Origin: UBA2283 sp041658955
Lineage (GTDB): Bacteria > Patescibacteriota > Microgenomatia > UBA12405
Length of the DNA: 64,000 nt
Direction of reading: 5' to 3'
Assembly (NCBI GenBank): GCA_041658955.1
Contig: JBAZZE010000003.1
Location: 1-64,000 of the forward strand
Under the pieces are notes generated by a model, which was not told where the DNA came from, ran no database searches, and saw only the letters and a list, made by a program, of their open reading frames with translations. How positions within the stretch are numbered: the stretch's first letter is position 1; each line of letters starts with the position of its first letter. Both the position numbers and the translations under genes were made by a program. This document shows positions 44,774-53,344 of this stretch, one piece after another.

Positions 44774-45978
44774 CAACGAATTGTGACGGCGTAAAGATTT
44801 TCAGTTGATCCAGTGAATGGGGCGGTCAGAGTGATAATCTTGTTGCCATCAAACCAAGGTAGGGTTACTTCAGGTCGGAAGTTGCCAGCGTAGATGGTTA
44901 CTTGGTTGGTAGCGTCATAATCAGCTGCCTTAAGCTCTTGATTAGTTAGATAAACAACATTACTAGAAGAAGGCAGCCAATAGGGATTCTGAACCTCAGT
45001 AGGCGAACCTAGACGGTAATTTGTGTCTTCTTTTAGGTCATAAATATAATAATCACCGATGGCTAGACTGCGAGTTTGAGTTTGAGTACTTTGAGCTGGA
45101 GGAGCGGTGGCTAGTATTTGAGGTATGGTGGCAGACTGGGTGGCTTGATAGAGGACCTTGTCTTCAAGAGTAGTAAAAGCAATCTTTTGTCCGGAGACCG
45201 TGGAGATAAAAGGCTTAAGTTCTTCAGGTAGACGATCAAGTTTACTGAGAATTATTTCTTTATCCTGGGTGGCCCATGTTTGGCGGATAAGTGGTAAACG
45301 AGGGGTGACATCAACTAAAGTTTTGGAATCAATAGTAGTGGCTAAGTTAAGTAAATATTTGACACCACTTTTAAAAGTAGCAATAACTTCCATAGAATTG
45401 GGAGAAAACTCATATGAAGCTTTGGACCAATCAACAGAAAGTGTGTTGGTGGCGATTTGGCGGGGGGTGTTCTTGGTTAGATAAAGTGGATTGGCACTTA
45501 ACTCAATTAGATATAGTCCATTGTTGGCGGTAGCTGAGGAAGAAGCAACAGCATAAATGACCCGACTTTTATCAGGACTAACTTCAGGGTTGATGACTCC
45601 AGTGTGAGTAATTGGTTTGAGGTCAGGAGTTGAGCGGAAAAGTTGGGAATCGGTTTGATAGACAATTTCTGCCTTAATCTTGATGGTTTTTTGCCAATTA
45701 AAGTAACCATCTTTAATGATTTTTACGACATAATCACCAGGAGTTAGGTTTATAGTATCGTCAGTAGCTGTAATTAGAGAATTGTTGATATAGACGCTAG
45801 CACCTTTGGGACGGGAGGTGGCGGAGAGTAATCCGGTGGGGTTGAGGGTTAAACCACCAGGTTGAAGTGAAGGTCGGTAGCCACGGGCGAGGAGAGTCAC
45901 TCCCCAGGTACTTAATACCACAAAGAAGAATACAGATAAGACGATACTTAGGCTTTTCTTCTCGCTTTGGGACAGCAT
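44773..45978 (-). CDS. PEGA-domain membrane protein with beta-propeller-like region
   Basis: 401 residues from the ATG at 45976-45978 (a TTG six codons earlier would sit on the promoter). Membrane helix (about 10-30), then a PEGA domain (about 45-105, SATSRPKGASVYINNS...GDYVVKIIKDGYFNWQ), then beta-rich repeats such as PEVSPDKSRVIYAV and YEFSPNSMEVIATF that resemble a TolB-type propeller. PEGA domains act outside the cell in surface assembly. -10 TATAAT (45985-45990) lies 6 nt before ATG. Confidence 0.8.
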   Translation of the reverse strand: MLSQSEKKSLSIVLSVFFFVVLSTWGVTLLARGYRPSLQPGGLTLNPTGLLSATSRPKGASVYINNSLITATDDTINLTPGDYVVKIIKDGYFNWQKTIKIKAEIVYQTDSQLFRSTPDLKPITHTGVINPEVSPDKSRVIYAVASSSATANNGLYLIELSANPLYLTKNTPRQIATNTLSVDWSKASYEFSPNSMEVIATFKSGVKYLLNLATTIDSKTLVDVTPRLPLIRQTWATQDKEIILSKLDRLPEELKPFISTVSGQKIAFTTLEDKVLYQATQSATIPQILATAPPAQSTQTQTRSLAIGDYYIYDLKEDTNYRLGSPTEVQNPYWLPSSSNVVYLTNQELKAADYDATNQVTIYAGNFRPEVTLPWFDGNKIITLTAPFTGSTENLYAVTIR

Positions 45979-46059
45979 GATAGTATTATAAACCAAGAAT
46001 AGGGATTATAGAGGAGGTGGGTAGGGTTTTGGCTGTACGAGTCTGTTAACAAATATTGG

Positions 46060-46065
46060 TAGAAT
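46060..46065 (+). promoter_or_regulatory. mreB leaderless extended -10 (TGgTAGAAT)
   Basis: TAGAAT preceded by TGg ends 6 nt before the mreB ATG. Confidence 0.6.
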
Positions 46066-46071
46066 GTAGTA

Positions 46072-47073
46072 ATGAAACTGTTTAAGAAATTAGGAATTGA
46101 TTTGGGCACGGCTAATTCGGTGGTCTGGGAAGAAGGGGTGGGAGTGGTTTTGAATGAACCAACCGTGGTGGCAGTAGGAGTTGATGATCGAAAAATTCTG
46201 GCGGTTGGAGCTGAAGCTAAGAAAATGTTGGGGAAAACACCGGAATATATTGAAGTTATCCGACCAATGGAAGATGGAGTAATTGCTGACTATGAAGTAA
46301 CTGAAGCAATGATGAGGTATTTTTTGAAGCAAGTAATGGGTCGGGGATGGATCATGGGTCCAGAGGTAATGGTTTGTGTCCCGGCAGGAGTAACTCAAGT
46401 CGAACAAAGAGCAGTCATGGACGCAACTATTTCAGCTGGAGCAAGAAAAGCCTATCTTATCGATGAACCATTGGCTGCGGCGATTGGGGCCAAGATTCCG
46501 GTATCGGAACCTTATGGCAATATGATTGTGGATATTGGTGGTGGTGCGGCGGAAGCGGCTGTAATTGCCTTGGGTGGAGTGGTAACTCACAAGACAGTTC
46601 GGGTAGGTGGAGCAAAAATTGATGGAGTTATCGCCGAATTTTTGAGAAGAAAGCATAATTTGATAGTTGGAGAGCAAACATCAGAGACTATAAAGATAAA
46701 AATCGGAAGTGCGATTAAGTTAAAGCGGCCTGAGACGATGGAGGTCAGTGGCCGGGATTCGGTGTCGGGACTACCACGGATGGTAGTTATTGACTCCGAT
46801 CAAATTCATGAGGCGATATCGCCAATGCTTAGTAGCATCATCATGGTGATCCGAGACACTTTGGAAATTACGCCACCAGAGTTGGTGGCCGATATCGCTG
46901 ACCGGGGGATAGTGCTTTCCGGAGGTACATCACTTCTACGAAACTTTAATGTCTTAGTGACTCGAGAAATTGGGGTGTCAGCACACGTCGCTCCGGAACC
47001 GCAATTTTGTGTAATTAAAGGAACTGGGATTGCCCTGGAAAATCTAGACGTTTACTGGCGGGCGATACGTTGA
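46072..47073 (+). CDS. mreB: Rod-shape-determining actin homologue MreB
   Basis: 333 residues. MreB polymerises on the inner membrane and directs peptidoglycan synthesis. Actin-fold nucleotide motifs are all present: GIDLGTANSVVW (phosphate 1), MIVDIGGGAAEAAVIALGG (phosphate 2) and GIVLSGGTSLLRNF (adenosine). PTVVAVG and CVPAG are typical. Length matches the family. A single-gene unit; mreC/mreD do not follow, which is common in reduced genomes. It sits in a cell-envelope neighbourhood (PEGA protein, TagA, MurB). Confidence 0.95.
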   Translation: MKLFKKLGIDLGTANSVVWEEGVGVVLNEPTVVAVGVDDRKILAVGAEAKKMLGKTPEYIEVIRPMEDGVIADYEVTEAMMRYFLKQVMGRGWIMGPEVMVCVPAGVTQVEQRAVMDATISAGARKAYLIDEPLAAAIGAKIPVSEPYGNMIVDIGGGAAEAAVIALGGVVTHKTVRVGGAKIDGVIAEFLRRKHNLIVGEQTSETIKIKIGSAIKLKRPETMEVSGRDSVSGLPRMVVIDSDQIHEAISPMLSSIIMVIRDTLEITPPELVADIADRGIVLSGGTSLLRNFNVLVTREIGVSAHVAPEPQFCVIKGTGIALENLDVYWRAIR

Positions 47074-47454
47074 TCTAGTAGGATAATAAGTCTTGTAATA
47101 GTTTTTATTTCAAATAATTTAGTTATCAGTTTTTTAGCTTTTATATCATTATAACTGCAGTTTTGTTTTTTGATTAATAAATCGACTAACTCTTAATCTT
47201 TACCCTAGATTATGGATTATTTTGTGAGTAAATGTTTTATTCATAATGACTATATTTAGCCTAAGGTTAATAACAGAATTATTGGCTTATAGAAAATTGG
47301 GTAAACTGAGGTGATATAGTTAACAAGCTATGCTTGTAGTATATTGATTATATAGGGTAAGGTGATAGCAAGTGATATAGTTTTTTGACAAGAAAAGTCG
47401 AGAAAAAAAAGAAGAGGAGTGTTAAAATGAAATTAGATAATGTTTGATATAGTT
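47074..47454. other. AT-rich spacer with repeated TGATATAGTT
   Basis: No gene. Three TGATATAGTT strings (about 47312, 47370, 47446) each contain an extended -10 sequence, TGaTATAGT. The last lies 14 nt before the TagA start and is the probable promoter. A TTGACA occurs at about 47382. Confidence 0.45.
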
Positions 47455-47467
47455 CATAAACAAAAAA

Positions 47468-48316
47468 ATGGCGATGAAGCGTAAAAAAATGGATAGATCT
47501 ACATACAAAAGTGGCCTATCTAATTGGGATATCTTTGGTACTCCGATGTTTGGCAGAGATAGGTTTGCTCTGCTAAAACTAGTGGGTAGTCTACCGGAGA
47601 ATGCTCAGGCATGGATTGCGACGGTAAATCCAGAATTTGTGATGAAAGCCCAAGAGGATATGGATTTTATGAGAATACTCCAAAATAGGACGACTTACAA
47701 TGTGGCTGATGGGGTGGGATTGTTGTGGGCAAAAGAGGTTTTGAAGGTAAAAAGTAGTCAAGTTTTAACCAGAATTGGGAAGAGATTAGTTAAGGGTTTT
47801 CTGGTTGGAATGGAAGTGATTGGGGGGAGAAAAATGGATGGACTTATCTCGGGTGCTGACCTAATTGATAGTCTATGTAAGGAAGCGGCAGAGAATAATA
47901 AGTCAGTATTTTTCTTAGGTGGTTGGGGGGACCGGGGAGCTAGAAGTGCAGCATTGTTTAAAAAGAAATATCCCACGCTAAAAGTGTCTGGTAGTTATGC
48001 TGGTAATCGAGTGGGTGAGGATGAAAAGACCTTGAAGGTGCTATCTGAATACAAAATTGACTATTTATTCGTGGCTTATGCCATGAAGACACAAGAAGAA
48101 TGGATTAATCGCAACTTGGACAAGCTTAAAATAAGATTGGTAATGGGGGTGGGGCGAAGTTTTGACTATTATTCAGGAGATTTGCGCCGAGCACCCACAT
48201 GGGTACGTAAAATGGGTTTTGAATGGCTATATTCTCTTATTATGGAACCTAAAAGGTGGAAGCGACAATTGGCTTTGCCGAGGTTTATTGGTAAGGTTTT
48301 GGTGTCTGATAGGTAG
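47468..48316 (+). CDS. WecG/TagA/CpsF-family glycosyltransferase
   Basis: 282 residues. The family adds N-acetylmannosamine or related sugars to lipid-linked intermediates in cell-wall polymer synthesis. Diagnostic sequence: TVNPEFVMKAQED, YNVADGVGLLWA (with the conserved Asp), SVFFLGGWGDRGARSAALFKKKYP, GSYAGNR, and a C-terminal GFEWLYSLIMEPKRWKRQ that anchors the enzyme at the membrane. It probably builds a surface glycopolymer. A second in-frame ATG follows two codons in. Confidence 0.92.
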   Translation: MAMKRKKMDRSTYKSGLSNWDIFGTPMFGRDRFALLKLVGSLPENAQAWIATVNPEFVMKAQEDMDFMRILQNRTTYNVADGVGLLWAKEVLKVKSSQVLTRIGKRLVKGFLVGMEVIGGRKMDGLISGADLIDSLCKEAAENNKSVFFLGGWGDRGARSAALFKKKYPTLKVSGSYAGNRVGEDEKTLKVLSEYKIDYLFVAYAMKTQEEWINRNLDKLKIRLVMGVGRSFDYYSGDLRRAPTWVRKMGFEWLYSLIMEPKRWKRQLALPRFIGKVLVSDR

Positions 48317-48334
48317 GGGTGGTAATATGAGTGT

Positions 48335-48844
48335 ATGAGTCAAGATGTAAAAGATCCTATTCAATATGTTGAGTCAGGTTCTCTGACTCCGGATAAATAT
48401 TTGACACCAAGGGCGACTGAGGTAATGGTAAGACTGCCAGGTGAAAAAATAACATCTGAACTATTTCCCCAATTATTGGCAGAACTTGATGGATTTAAGG
48501 ATGATCAAGAAATGATTAGGAATGCGTGTGGGCATGCTGAACACTTTTTTGCACCAGACGTTGACTTTGGTAACACCACTTGTGAGTCGGTGAGCTATGA
48601 TCCAGGAGGTTTAATTGGATTAAAATTTGACAATCCTCGATTGCAGGCAATAGTGATCCAACCGGATGATGATGGAGATGGAAAGTGCCGTCTTCAAGTT
48701 GTAGCCGATGGTATGAGGCATGAATATAAGATGCAAGGTGGGACCTTGGTGAGTGGGTTTAATGAGAAAATTGCCGAAGAATCCAGAACTTATCAAATGT
48801 TGGCGCACTTAGGTGTCGATGTGGCCAAGATGAATGATAAATAA
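48335..48844 (+). CDS. Hypothetical protein
   Basis: 169 residues, soluble, acidic. Contains ACGHAEHFFAPDVDFGN and QPDDDGDGKCRLQVV, but no recognised family. A TAATAT -10-like box ends 6 nt before the ATG, suggesting its own leaderless transcript. It precedes the DnaJ-like gene by 2 nt and could be its partner or substrate. Confidence 0.65.
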   Translation: MSQDVKDPIQYVESGSLTPDKYLTPRATEVMVRLPGEKITSELFPQLLAELDGFKDDQEMIRNACGHAEHFFAPDVDFGNTTCESVSYDPGGLIGLKFDNPRLQAIVIQPDDDGDGKCRLQVVADGMRHEYKMQGGTLVSGFNEKIAEESRTYQMLAHLGVDVAKMNDK

Positions 48845-48846
48845 CA

Positions 48847-49938
48847 ATGACGTACAAGGACTATTATGAGATTTTAGGTGTTGGTAGAAAAGCATCGGAT
48901 GATGATATTAAGGCTGCATATAGAAAATTAGTCAAAATAACACATACTGATATTTACCCTGAAAAAGAAGAGGAATTTAAAGAACTCAATGAAGCATATG
49001 GGGTATTGAGTGATGTTGATAAACGAGCAAGATACGATCGATTTGGAAAAGAAGGCTTGAAGCAGGGTTTTGTACCTCCGGCTGATGGTTTTGGTGATTT
49101 TTGGAGTGAGTTTGGGGTTGGTGGTGGTATGTTTGGCGATATTTTGCGGAGTATGTTTAGCGGTGATAAGGCTGAGCAAGCAAGAGCTAGACAGAGGGCA
49201 GAAGAAATGTTGAAGGATTTACAGGCTCAACAGGAGCGGACAAGAACCGAGGGTGCGACTCGAACTACGGTAAATCGTCCATCAAATGACCATCCAAAAT
49301 CAACAAGGTCAGCTCAACCAAATATAAAATTTGGGTTAGGAGACATTAAAATTCCTGAAGAAGAGTTTAGTCTTATGGCTGGACTAACTAAGATCGAAGG
49401 TATGAGAGGGCCGGTAACCTTAGAACATGATGAATATCGAATTTTGAAGGACAAGATGGGCAATACTCGGGTTGAGGTAAAGATGTCTCGGTTTATAAAA
49501 GATGGTAGAACTGAAGTTCGGGTGGGTAAACCAGGTACCTTTGAGACTTTTAATAAAACACGGAAAGATTGGGTTGATGCTAGTTGGATAGATCAGGGAA
49601 ATGTGATGGGAGCCGATATGCCCAAAAATTATCGAAGTTTAATTGGATTAGTTAATCAAGTGGCTTTAACAATTTCCCATCAGGATGAACTGACCGATGT
49701 AACGATAACTAGCTTAAACATTGCTGCCCGGGTGAGTTTCCCGGATGATCGGAAGAGAGAGGTGGAGGGTGATCGTCTTCGCCAGGAATTGGTGATTGAA
49801 TCGGGAAAATGGTTGTTTACTGGGGTTGATGATGAAGTTAAGCCGAAAAATATGCCAGTAGAGGGTGGTATGGCTTCCAAGCCTAAGTCGGCACCAATAA
49901 ATCTAAATGAAGGTTTGAAGATGCGTAGGAAAACTTAG
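48847..49938 (+). CDS. DnaJ-like protein with altered HPD motif
   Basis: 363 residues. Residues 1-70 are a J domain (DYYEILGVGRKASDDDIKAAYRKLV...YGVLSDVDKRARYD). The catalytic HPD that stimulates DnaK reads HTD (about residues 34-36), so stimulation should be weak or changed. A Gly/Phe-rich linker follows and no CxxCxGxG zinc repeats exist, so this is a type III J protein, not a general DnaJ. The C-terminal 180 residues are unrecognised. The last 4 nt overlap the end of murB. Confidence 0.8.
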   Translation: MTYKDYYEILGVGRKASDDDIKAAYRKLVKITHTDIYPEKEEEFKELNEAYGVLSDVDKRARYDRFGKEGLKQGFVPPADGFGDFWSEFGVGGGMFGDILRSMFSGDKAEQARARQRAEEMLKDLQAQQERTRTEGATRTTVNRPSNDHPKSTRSAQPNIKFGLGDIKIPEEEFSLMAGLTKIEGMRGPVTLEHDEYRILKDKMGNTRVEVKMSRFIKDGRTEVRVGKPGTFETFNKTRKDWVDASWIDQGNVMGADMPKNYRSLIGLVNQVALTISHQDELTDVTITSLNIAARVSFPDDRKREVEGDRLRQELVIESGKWLFTGVDDEVKPKNMPVEGGMASKPKSAPINLNEGLKMRRKT

Positions 49939-50996
49939 TTGAACTTACCAAGAAATTTTATTTCTGGGATGAGTTCAAAGCCAAACTTTTCACGGACCAT
50001 ATCTTGAACATATTTGACTAAATTGTAGAAATCAGCCGCTGTGGCAGTACCGGTGTTGATAAAAAAGTTGCTATGTTCGTTAGAAATCTTGGCACCGCCG
50101 ATACTAAAACCTTTTAAAGACAGTTCATGGTCGATAATCCAACCGGTGGATTTTTGTTCACCCCAGATTTTTTGACAAATTTCCAGGGAAGGATTGGCAA
50201 AAGCACTACCGGGGGAAGCCATAGATTGAACTTTGGATTTTTGAGCGATCCAGGCCTTATAGACTTCCATGGCTTTATTGGTGTCGCCTCGGAAGAGCTT
50301 AAGGGTGACGGAAAGAACGATAAGATGGGGATTTTTTTGGAACATACTGGTTTCGTATTTCCAGTTGAGCTTATCTTTTTTTAATAGTTCGGTTTTTCCG
50401 GTTTTAAGGTTAAATACCTTGATAGTGTCGGTGTAATCGGAAAAATGGTAGCTACCACCATGAATATTTTGATAGACAGCACCACCCACTGTACCGGGAA
50501 TATAACCAAACCATTGAAGTCCGGTAAGACCGGCAGAAATGAGTTGGGTAATGGCAAATGGCAGGGGGGTGCCGGCTTGAATAGTAACTTCTTGGTAGGG
50601 TAGGTGAGACTCATCATAATCAAGACGGGTAAAGTCCAAATATTTTTGAGGTTCGTTTTCATTTCTTTGGGCATAAGTGACCTTGAAGTTTGAATCTGGT
50701 TCGTGAATCCGAGGGTGAATGTCGATTTTATTGGCTTTGTTGACAATGGTTAATCCGGGAAGGCCGGCGTCAGAGATGACGACATTGGAACCAGAACCCA
50801 GGATGGTGAAGGGTAATTCGGGGTGATTATGGAGAAATTTGAGAAGATCGAAGAGTTCACTTTGTTTGGTGGCGATGGCGAAAAGTTCAGCATTACCACC
50901 GAGATGAAGGGTGTTGTAGTTAGACAAAGAATGATTTTCAGCGACGAACATGCCAGTGTGGACTTGTTGGAGTTCTTCAAATAGGGGGTGAGACAT
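49935..50996 (-). CDS. murB: UDP-N-acetylenolpyruvoylglucosamine reductase
   Basis: 353 residues. MurB reduces UDP-GlcNAc-enolpyruvate to UDP-MurNAc with NADPH and FAD, the second committed step of peptidoglycan synthesis. Visible: N-terminal NYNTLHLGGNAELF, FAD-binding FTILGSGSNVVISD, GLQWFGYIPGTVGGAVYQNIHGG, and the closing SPGSAFANP, GGAKISNEHSNFFIN. A 20-residue insert (about 95-120) lies between the FAD strands. -10 TATAAT (51003-51008) lies 6 nt before ATG. Confidence 0.95.
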   Translation of the reverse strand: MSHPLFEELQQVHTGMFVAENHSLSNYNTLHLGGNAELFAIATKQSELFDLLKFLHNHPELPFTILGSGSNVVISDAGLPGLTIVNKANKIDIHPRIHEPDSNFKVTYAQRNENEPQKYLDFTRLDYDESHLPYQEVTIQAGTPLPFAITQLISAGLTGLQWFGYIPGTVGGAVYQNIHGGSYHFSDYTDTIKVFNLKTGKTELLKKDKLNWKYETSMFQKNPHLIVLSVTLKLFRGDTNKAMEVYKAWIAQKSKVQSMASPGSAFANPSLEICQKIWGEQKSTGWIIDHELSLKGFSIGGAKISNEHSNFFINTGTATAADFYNLVKYVQDMVREKFGFELIPEIKFLGKFN

Positions 50997-51048
50997 AGCT
51001 TTATTATACTAAATTAAATCTAGACGATTCTTATTTTTGTGTTGCTTC

Positions 51049-51199
51049 AAACTCAAAGACATTTCCTCCGTGGACCGATAATCGGCTATCCTCCTTAATC
51101 CCAAGCGCGTGTACCGCCGTCATCTGCATTCTCGAAGACCTCCATACAAAAGAAACAGGTCTTCTGCGAAACCTCCACTTTGGAAACGTCTTTGAGTTT
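51049..51199. repeat. Structured element B2
   Basis: Second copy of the B element. Perfect outer stem AAACTCAAAGAC/GTCTTTGAGTTT (51049-51060 with 51188-51199), CCGA/TCGG (51075-51085) and GAAGACCT/AGGTCTTC (51134-51141 with 51157-51164). The last stem differs in sequence from the B1 stem yet pairs perfectly. Confidence 0.75.
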
Positions 51200-51297
51200 T
51201 ATTTGATCAAAATTAACTTTTAATGAATTTTAATAAACACCTTAAATTACGATATTAATATATATTAAATCTTGGAGTAAAATAATATAGGTAAAGA

Positions 51298-51316
51298 TGT
51301 GGATAGGTGTGGATAA
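51298..51316 (+). promoter_or_regulatory. Two DnaA-box-like sites
   Basis: TGTGGATAG (51298-51306) and TGTGGATAA (51308-51316); the second is the perfect complement of TTATCCACA. They are spaced 10 nt apart, next to about 80 nt of nearly pure A+T. Could be a DnaA-binding or origin-related site; dnaA is not in the window. Confidence 0.4.
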
Positions 51317-51335
51317 GTATATACAGCCTGTAATA

Positions 51336-51578
51336 TTAATAGGATAATGTTCGATAGCGAAGGGGAGGAACTGTTTCGTCAGTTGGGGGTATATAGTGTG
51401 GAGTTTCAGGACAGTTTATTTTGCAGCGATTACATTCACTTCGAGTGACGATGACAGCGTCTTCGAATTCGGTGAGGTGATGAATCTTAAGTAAATCTCG
51501 TTCAATTTTAGCGCTAGAGCAGAAGACTATTTGTTCAGATATAATTTTGACCCTTGTCAGAATATCAAAACGGGAAAT
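51336..51578 (-). pseudogene. Open frame without a canonical start; probable gene remnant
   Basis: An 80-codon open frame on the minus strand with a natural-looking composition and a cysteine cluster (SECNRCKINCPE), but no ATG, GTG or TTG at its beginning; only ATT, GTC or CTG codons are available. The structured element A4 lies immediately upstream (51591 onward), where the missing N-terminus would be. Either a gene truncated by the element or one using a rare start. Confidence 0.4.
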
Positions 51579-51590
51579 TCATGCAACTGG

Positions 51591-51698
51591 CAAAAATTCT
51601 AGAAAACTTGTAACCGTTTTTCTCACTCGAAGTCAAGTGTGCGACGCACGTTGAACCTCGCTCGAAAAAAGTTACTGCGTTTTCTTTTAGAATTTTTG
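51591..51698. repeat. Structured hairpin element A4
   Basis: The 5' arm (51591-51607) and 3' arm (51679-51698) are complementary over about 17 nt with a 3-nt bulge. GTAAC (51610-51614) pairs with GTTAC (51671-51675). Core GTGC-GAC-GCAC tip as in A1 and A3. It sits just upstream of the metallophosphoesterase gene. Confidence 0.7.
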
Positions 51699-51741
51699 AC
51701 AAATTTCAGCTTCAATCCTATCTACTTGATAAAATAGTTAA

Positions 51742-52584
51742 ATGAAACGGGGGATAAGACTGGCAATTATTTTAGGTCTACTAGTGGGAATGGTAATTGT
51801 ATTGGTAGCTTGGAGAATAAATGCCGATCCTAAGGTGGCACCGATTGTCCGAGTTATCGAGCCAACTCCGACAGTAGTGGTAGAAAAACCGCTGAAATTT
51901 GTGGTGATGTCGGATATTCATATGAACTGGACTGATTGGCGGAAGTTTTTGGCCAAAGTGAAACCAAGTGGTCAGATGGTGTTGGTGACTGGAGATATGA
52001 CATCGCTTGGGAAGAAAAATGAATTACTGGCAGCCAAAAAAGTATTAGATGAGTCGGGAGTGAAATATGCGGTCATTCCGGGAAACCATGACATGTGGGA
52101 ATCAGATCGGATTAAGACTAGCCTTTTTAACGAAGTCTTTGGAAAGGAATACCGAAGTGTTCGGCTTGAAGGTAGAAAATTTATCATGATTAATAATGGT
52201 CGAGCGACAGGATTAGGAACAGTTCAACGGGCATGGTTAGAGAATGAAGTAAAAGAATGTACGGTAGTAAAGTGTATTGCTCTGATGCATATGCCCTTAA
52301 ATCATGGAATATCAGCCCATATCATGGGAGAGAAAAACAAAAAAGTAACTGAGGAGGTAGGGGAATTAATGAAACTTTTGAAAGCGAATAATGTAATGGA
52401 CATTATAGCTGGACATCTGCATTATTCCGGGTCATATGAATTGGATGGTCTACGAACTTATCTTTCTGGTGCAGTGACTCGGGAGCGCAACACTCAAACT
52501 CCACGGTACACCCAATACACAATGACTGGCGATCAACTTCAGGGATTGGTGGTAGTTGGAGAAGAAAATGAAATAGGTGATTAG
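51742..52584 (+). CDS. Membrane-anchored calcineurin-like metallophosphoesterase
   Basis: 280 residues: one N-terminal helix (about 6-26), then the metal-dependent phosphoesterase fold. Motifs in order: VMSDIHMNW (DxH), VTGDMTS (GD), VIPGNHDMW (GNHD), LMHMPLNH and IAGHLHYSG (GHxH). It probably hydrolyses a phosphoester outside or at the membrane; the substrate is unknown. -10 TAAAAT with TGa ends 6 nt before ATG. Stands 23 nt upstream of ruvC but has a different role. Confidence 0.88.
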   Translation: MKRGIRLAIILGLLVGMVIVLVAWRINADPKVAPIVRVIEPTPTVVVEKPLKFVVMSDIHMNWTDWRKFLAKVKPSGQMVLVTGDMTSLGKKNELLAAKKVLDESGVKYAVIPGNHDMWESDRIKTSLFNEVFGKEYRSVRLEGRKFIMINNGRATGLGTVQRAWLENEVKECTVVKCIALMHMPLNHGISAHIMGEKNKKVTEEVGELMKLLKANNVMDIIAGHLHYSGSYELDGLRTYLSGAVTRERNTQTPRYTQYTMTGDQLQGLVVVGEENEIGD

Positions 52585-52596
52585 TTTCTTTGTAGT

Positions 52597-52602
52597 TATA
52601 AT
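52597..52602 (+). promoter_or_regulatory. ruvC leaderless -10 (TATAAT)
   Basis: A consensus TATAAT ends 5 nt before the ruvC ATG. Confidence 0.6.
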
Positions 52603-52607
52603 TAGTC

Positions 52608-53081
52608 ATGATATTGGGTATTGATCCAGGGTTAGAAAACACCGGTTGGGGAATTATAGAGGAGAATAAAAATGGTGGATATAAGTTGGTTGACTGTGGG
52701 GTAATAGTGACAAGTAATAAAAAAAGTTATCCGGAAAGACTCAAAGAAATCTACGACAGTCTTTTGGAAATAGTAAAGAAAAATAAAATAACCGAGATGG
52801 CGATGGAGAGTTTGTTTTTTGCCAAAAATAGTTCGTCGGCGATCAGGGTGGCGGAAGCCATTGGGGTGATAAAACTTTGTGGAATAAATAACGGACTAGA
52901 CCTGGTGGAATACACCCCATTACAAGTAAAAATGGCGTTGGTGGGATTTGGAAGGGCTGAAAAAGAACAAGTGGAAATTATGGTGCGGACTGAGCTATCC
53001 CTAGAAGAGGAGATTAGCCCTTCGCATGCGGCAGATGCGGTGGCAGTAGCCCTGACACAAGCGTTTACAATGAAAGTATAG
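52608..53081 (+). CDS. ruvC: Holliday junction resolvase RuvC
   Basis: 157 residues, the normal length. Cleaves four-way DNA junctions with RuvAB. Acidic catalytic residues are visible in GIDPGLENTGWG (Asp), MAMESLFFAKN (Glu) and HAADAVAVAL (Asp pair). KNSSSAIRVAEAIGVI is the conserved DNA-binding helix. Own -10 TATAAT five nt from ATG. Separated from ruvA by 263 nt that hold hairpin element A2. Confidence 0.95.
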   Translation: MILGIDPGLENTGWGIIEENKNGGYKLVDCGVIVTSNKKSYPERLKEIYDSLLEIVKKNKITEMAMESLFFAKNSSSAIRVAEAIGVIKLCGINNGLDLVEYTPLQVKMALVGFGRAEKEQVEIMVRTELSLEEEISPSHAADAVAVALTQAFTMKV

Positions 53082-53146
53082 TGTAATTTATATTACATTA
53101 TTTCTAAACAAACTCTCATATTATTTTAAGTTGAAGTAAAAGCTAC

Positions 53147-53248
53147 TTAATACTTGAATTCTCGTAACCATTTTTTATTGCCGAGAATCAATCTGGTTGT
53201 CCAGGTTGAAACAGTCAATAAAAAAGATTACTTCGAATTCAGTATTAA
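53147..53248. repeat. Structured hairpin element A2
   Basis: Outer arms TTAATAC.TGAATTC (53147-53161) with GAATTCA.GTATTAA (53235-53248) pair over about 14 bp. GTAA/TTAC and the T-rich stem follow. The tip is CTGG-TTGT-CCAG (53193-53204) instead of GTGC-GAC-GCAC, a compensatory change in all stem positions. Lies between ruvC and ruvA. Confidence 0.78.
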
Positions 53249-53344
53249 TCCACCAAACGAATTAACTAACTGTTAAACAGTTCTTTCAAAATAAGATATA
53301 TGTTTCGTCTTTCCTTCGGGGGTGGGTAAATGTTATGATGAGCT

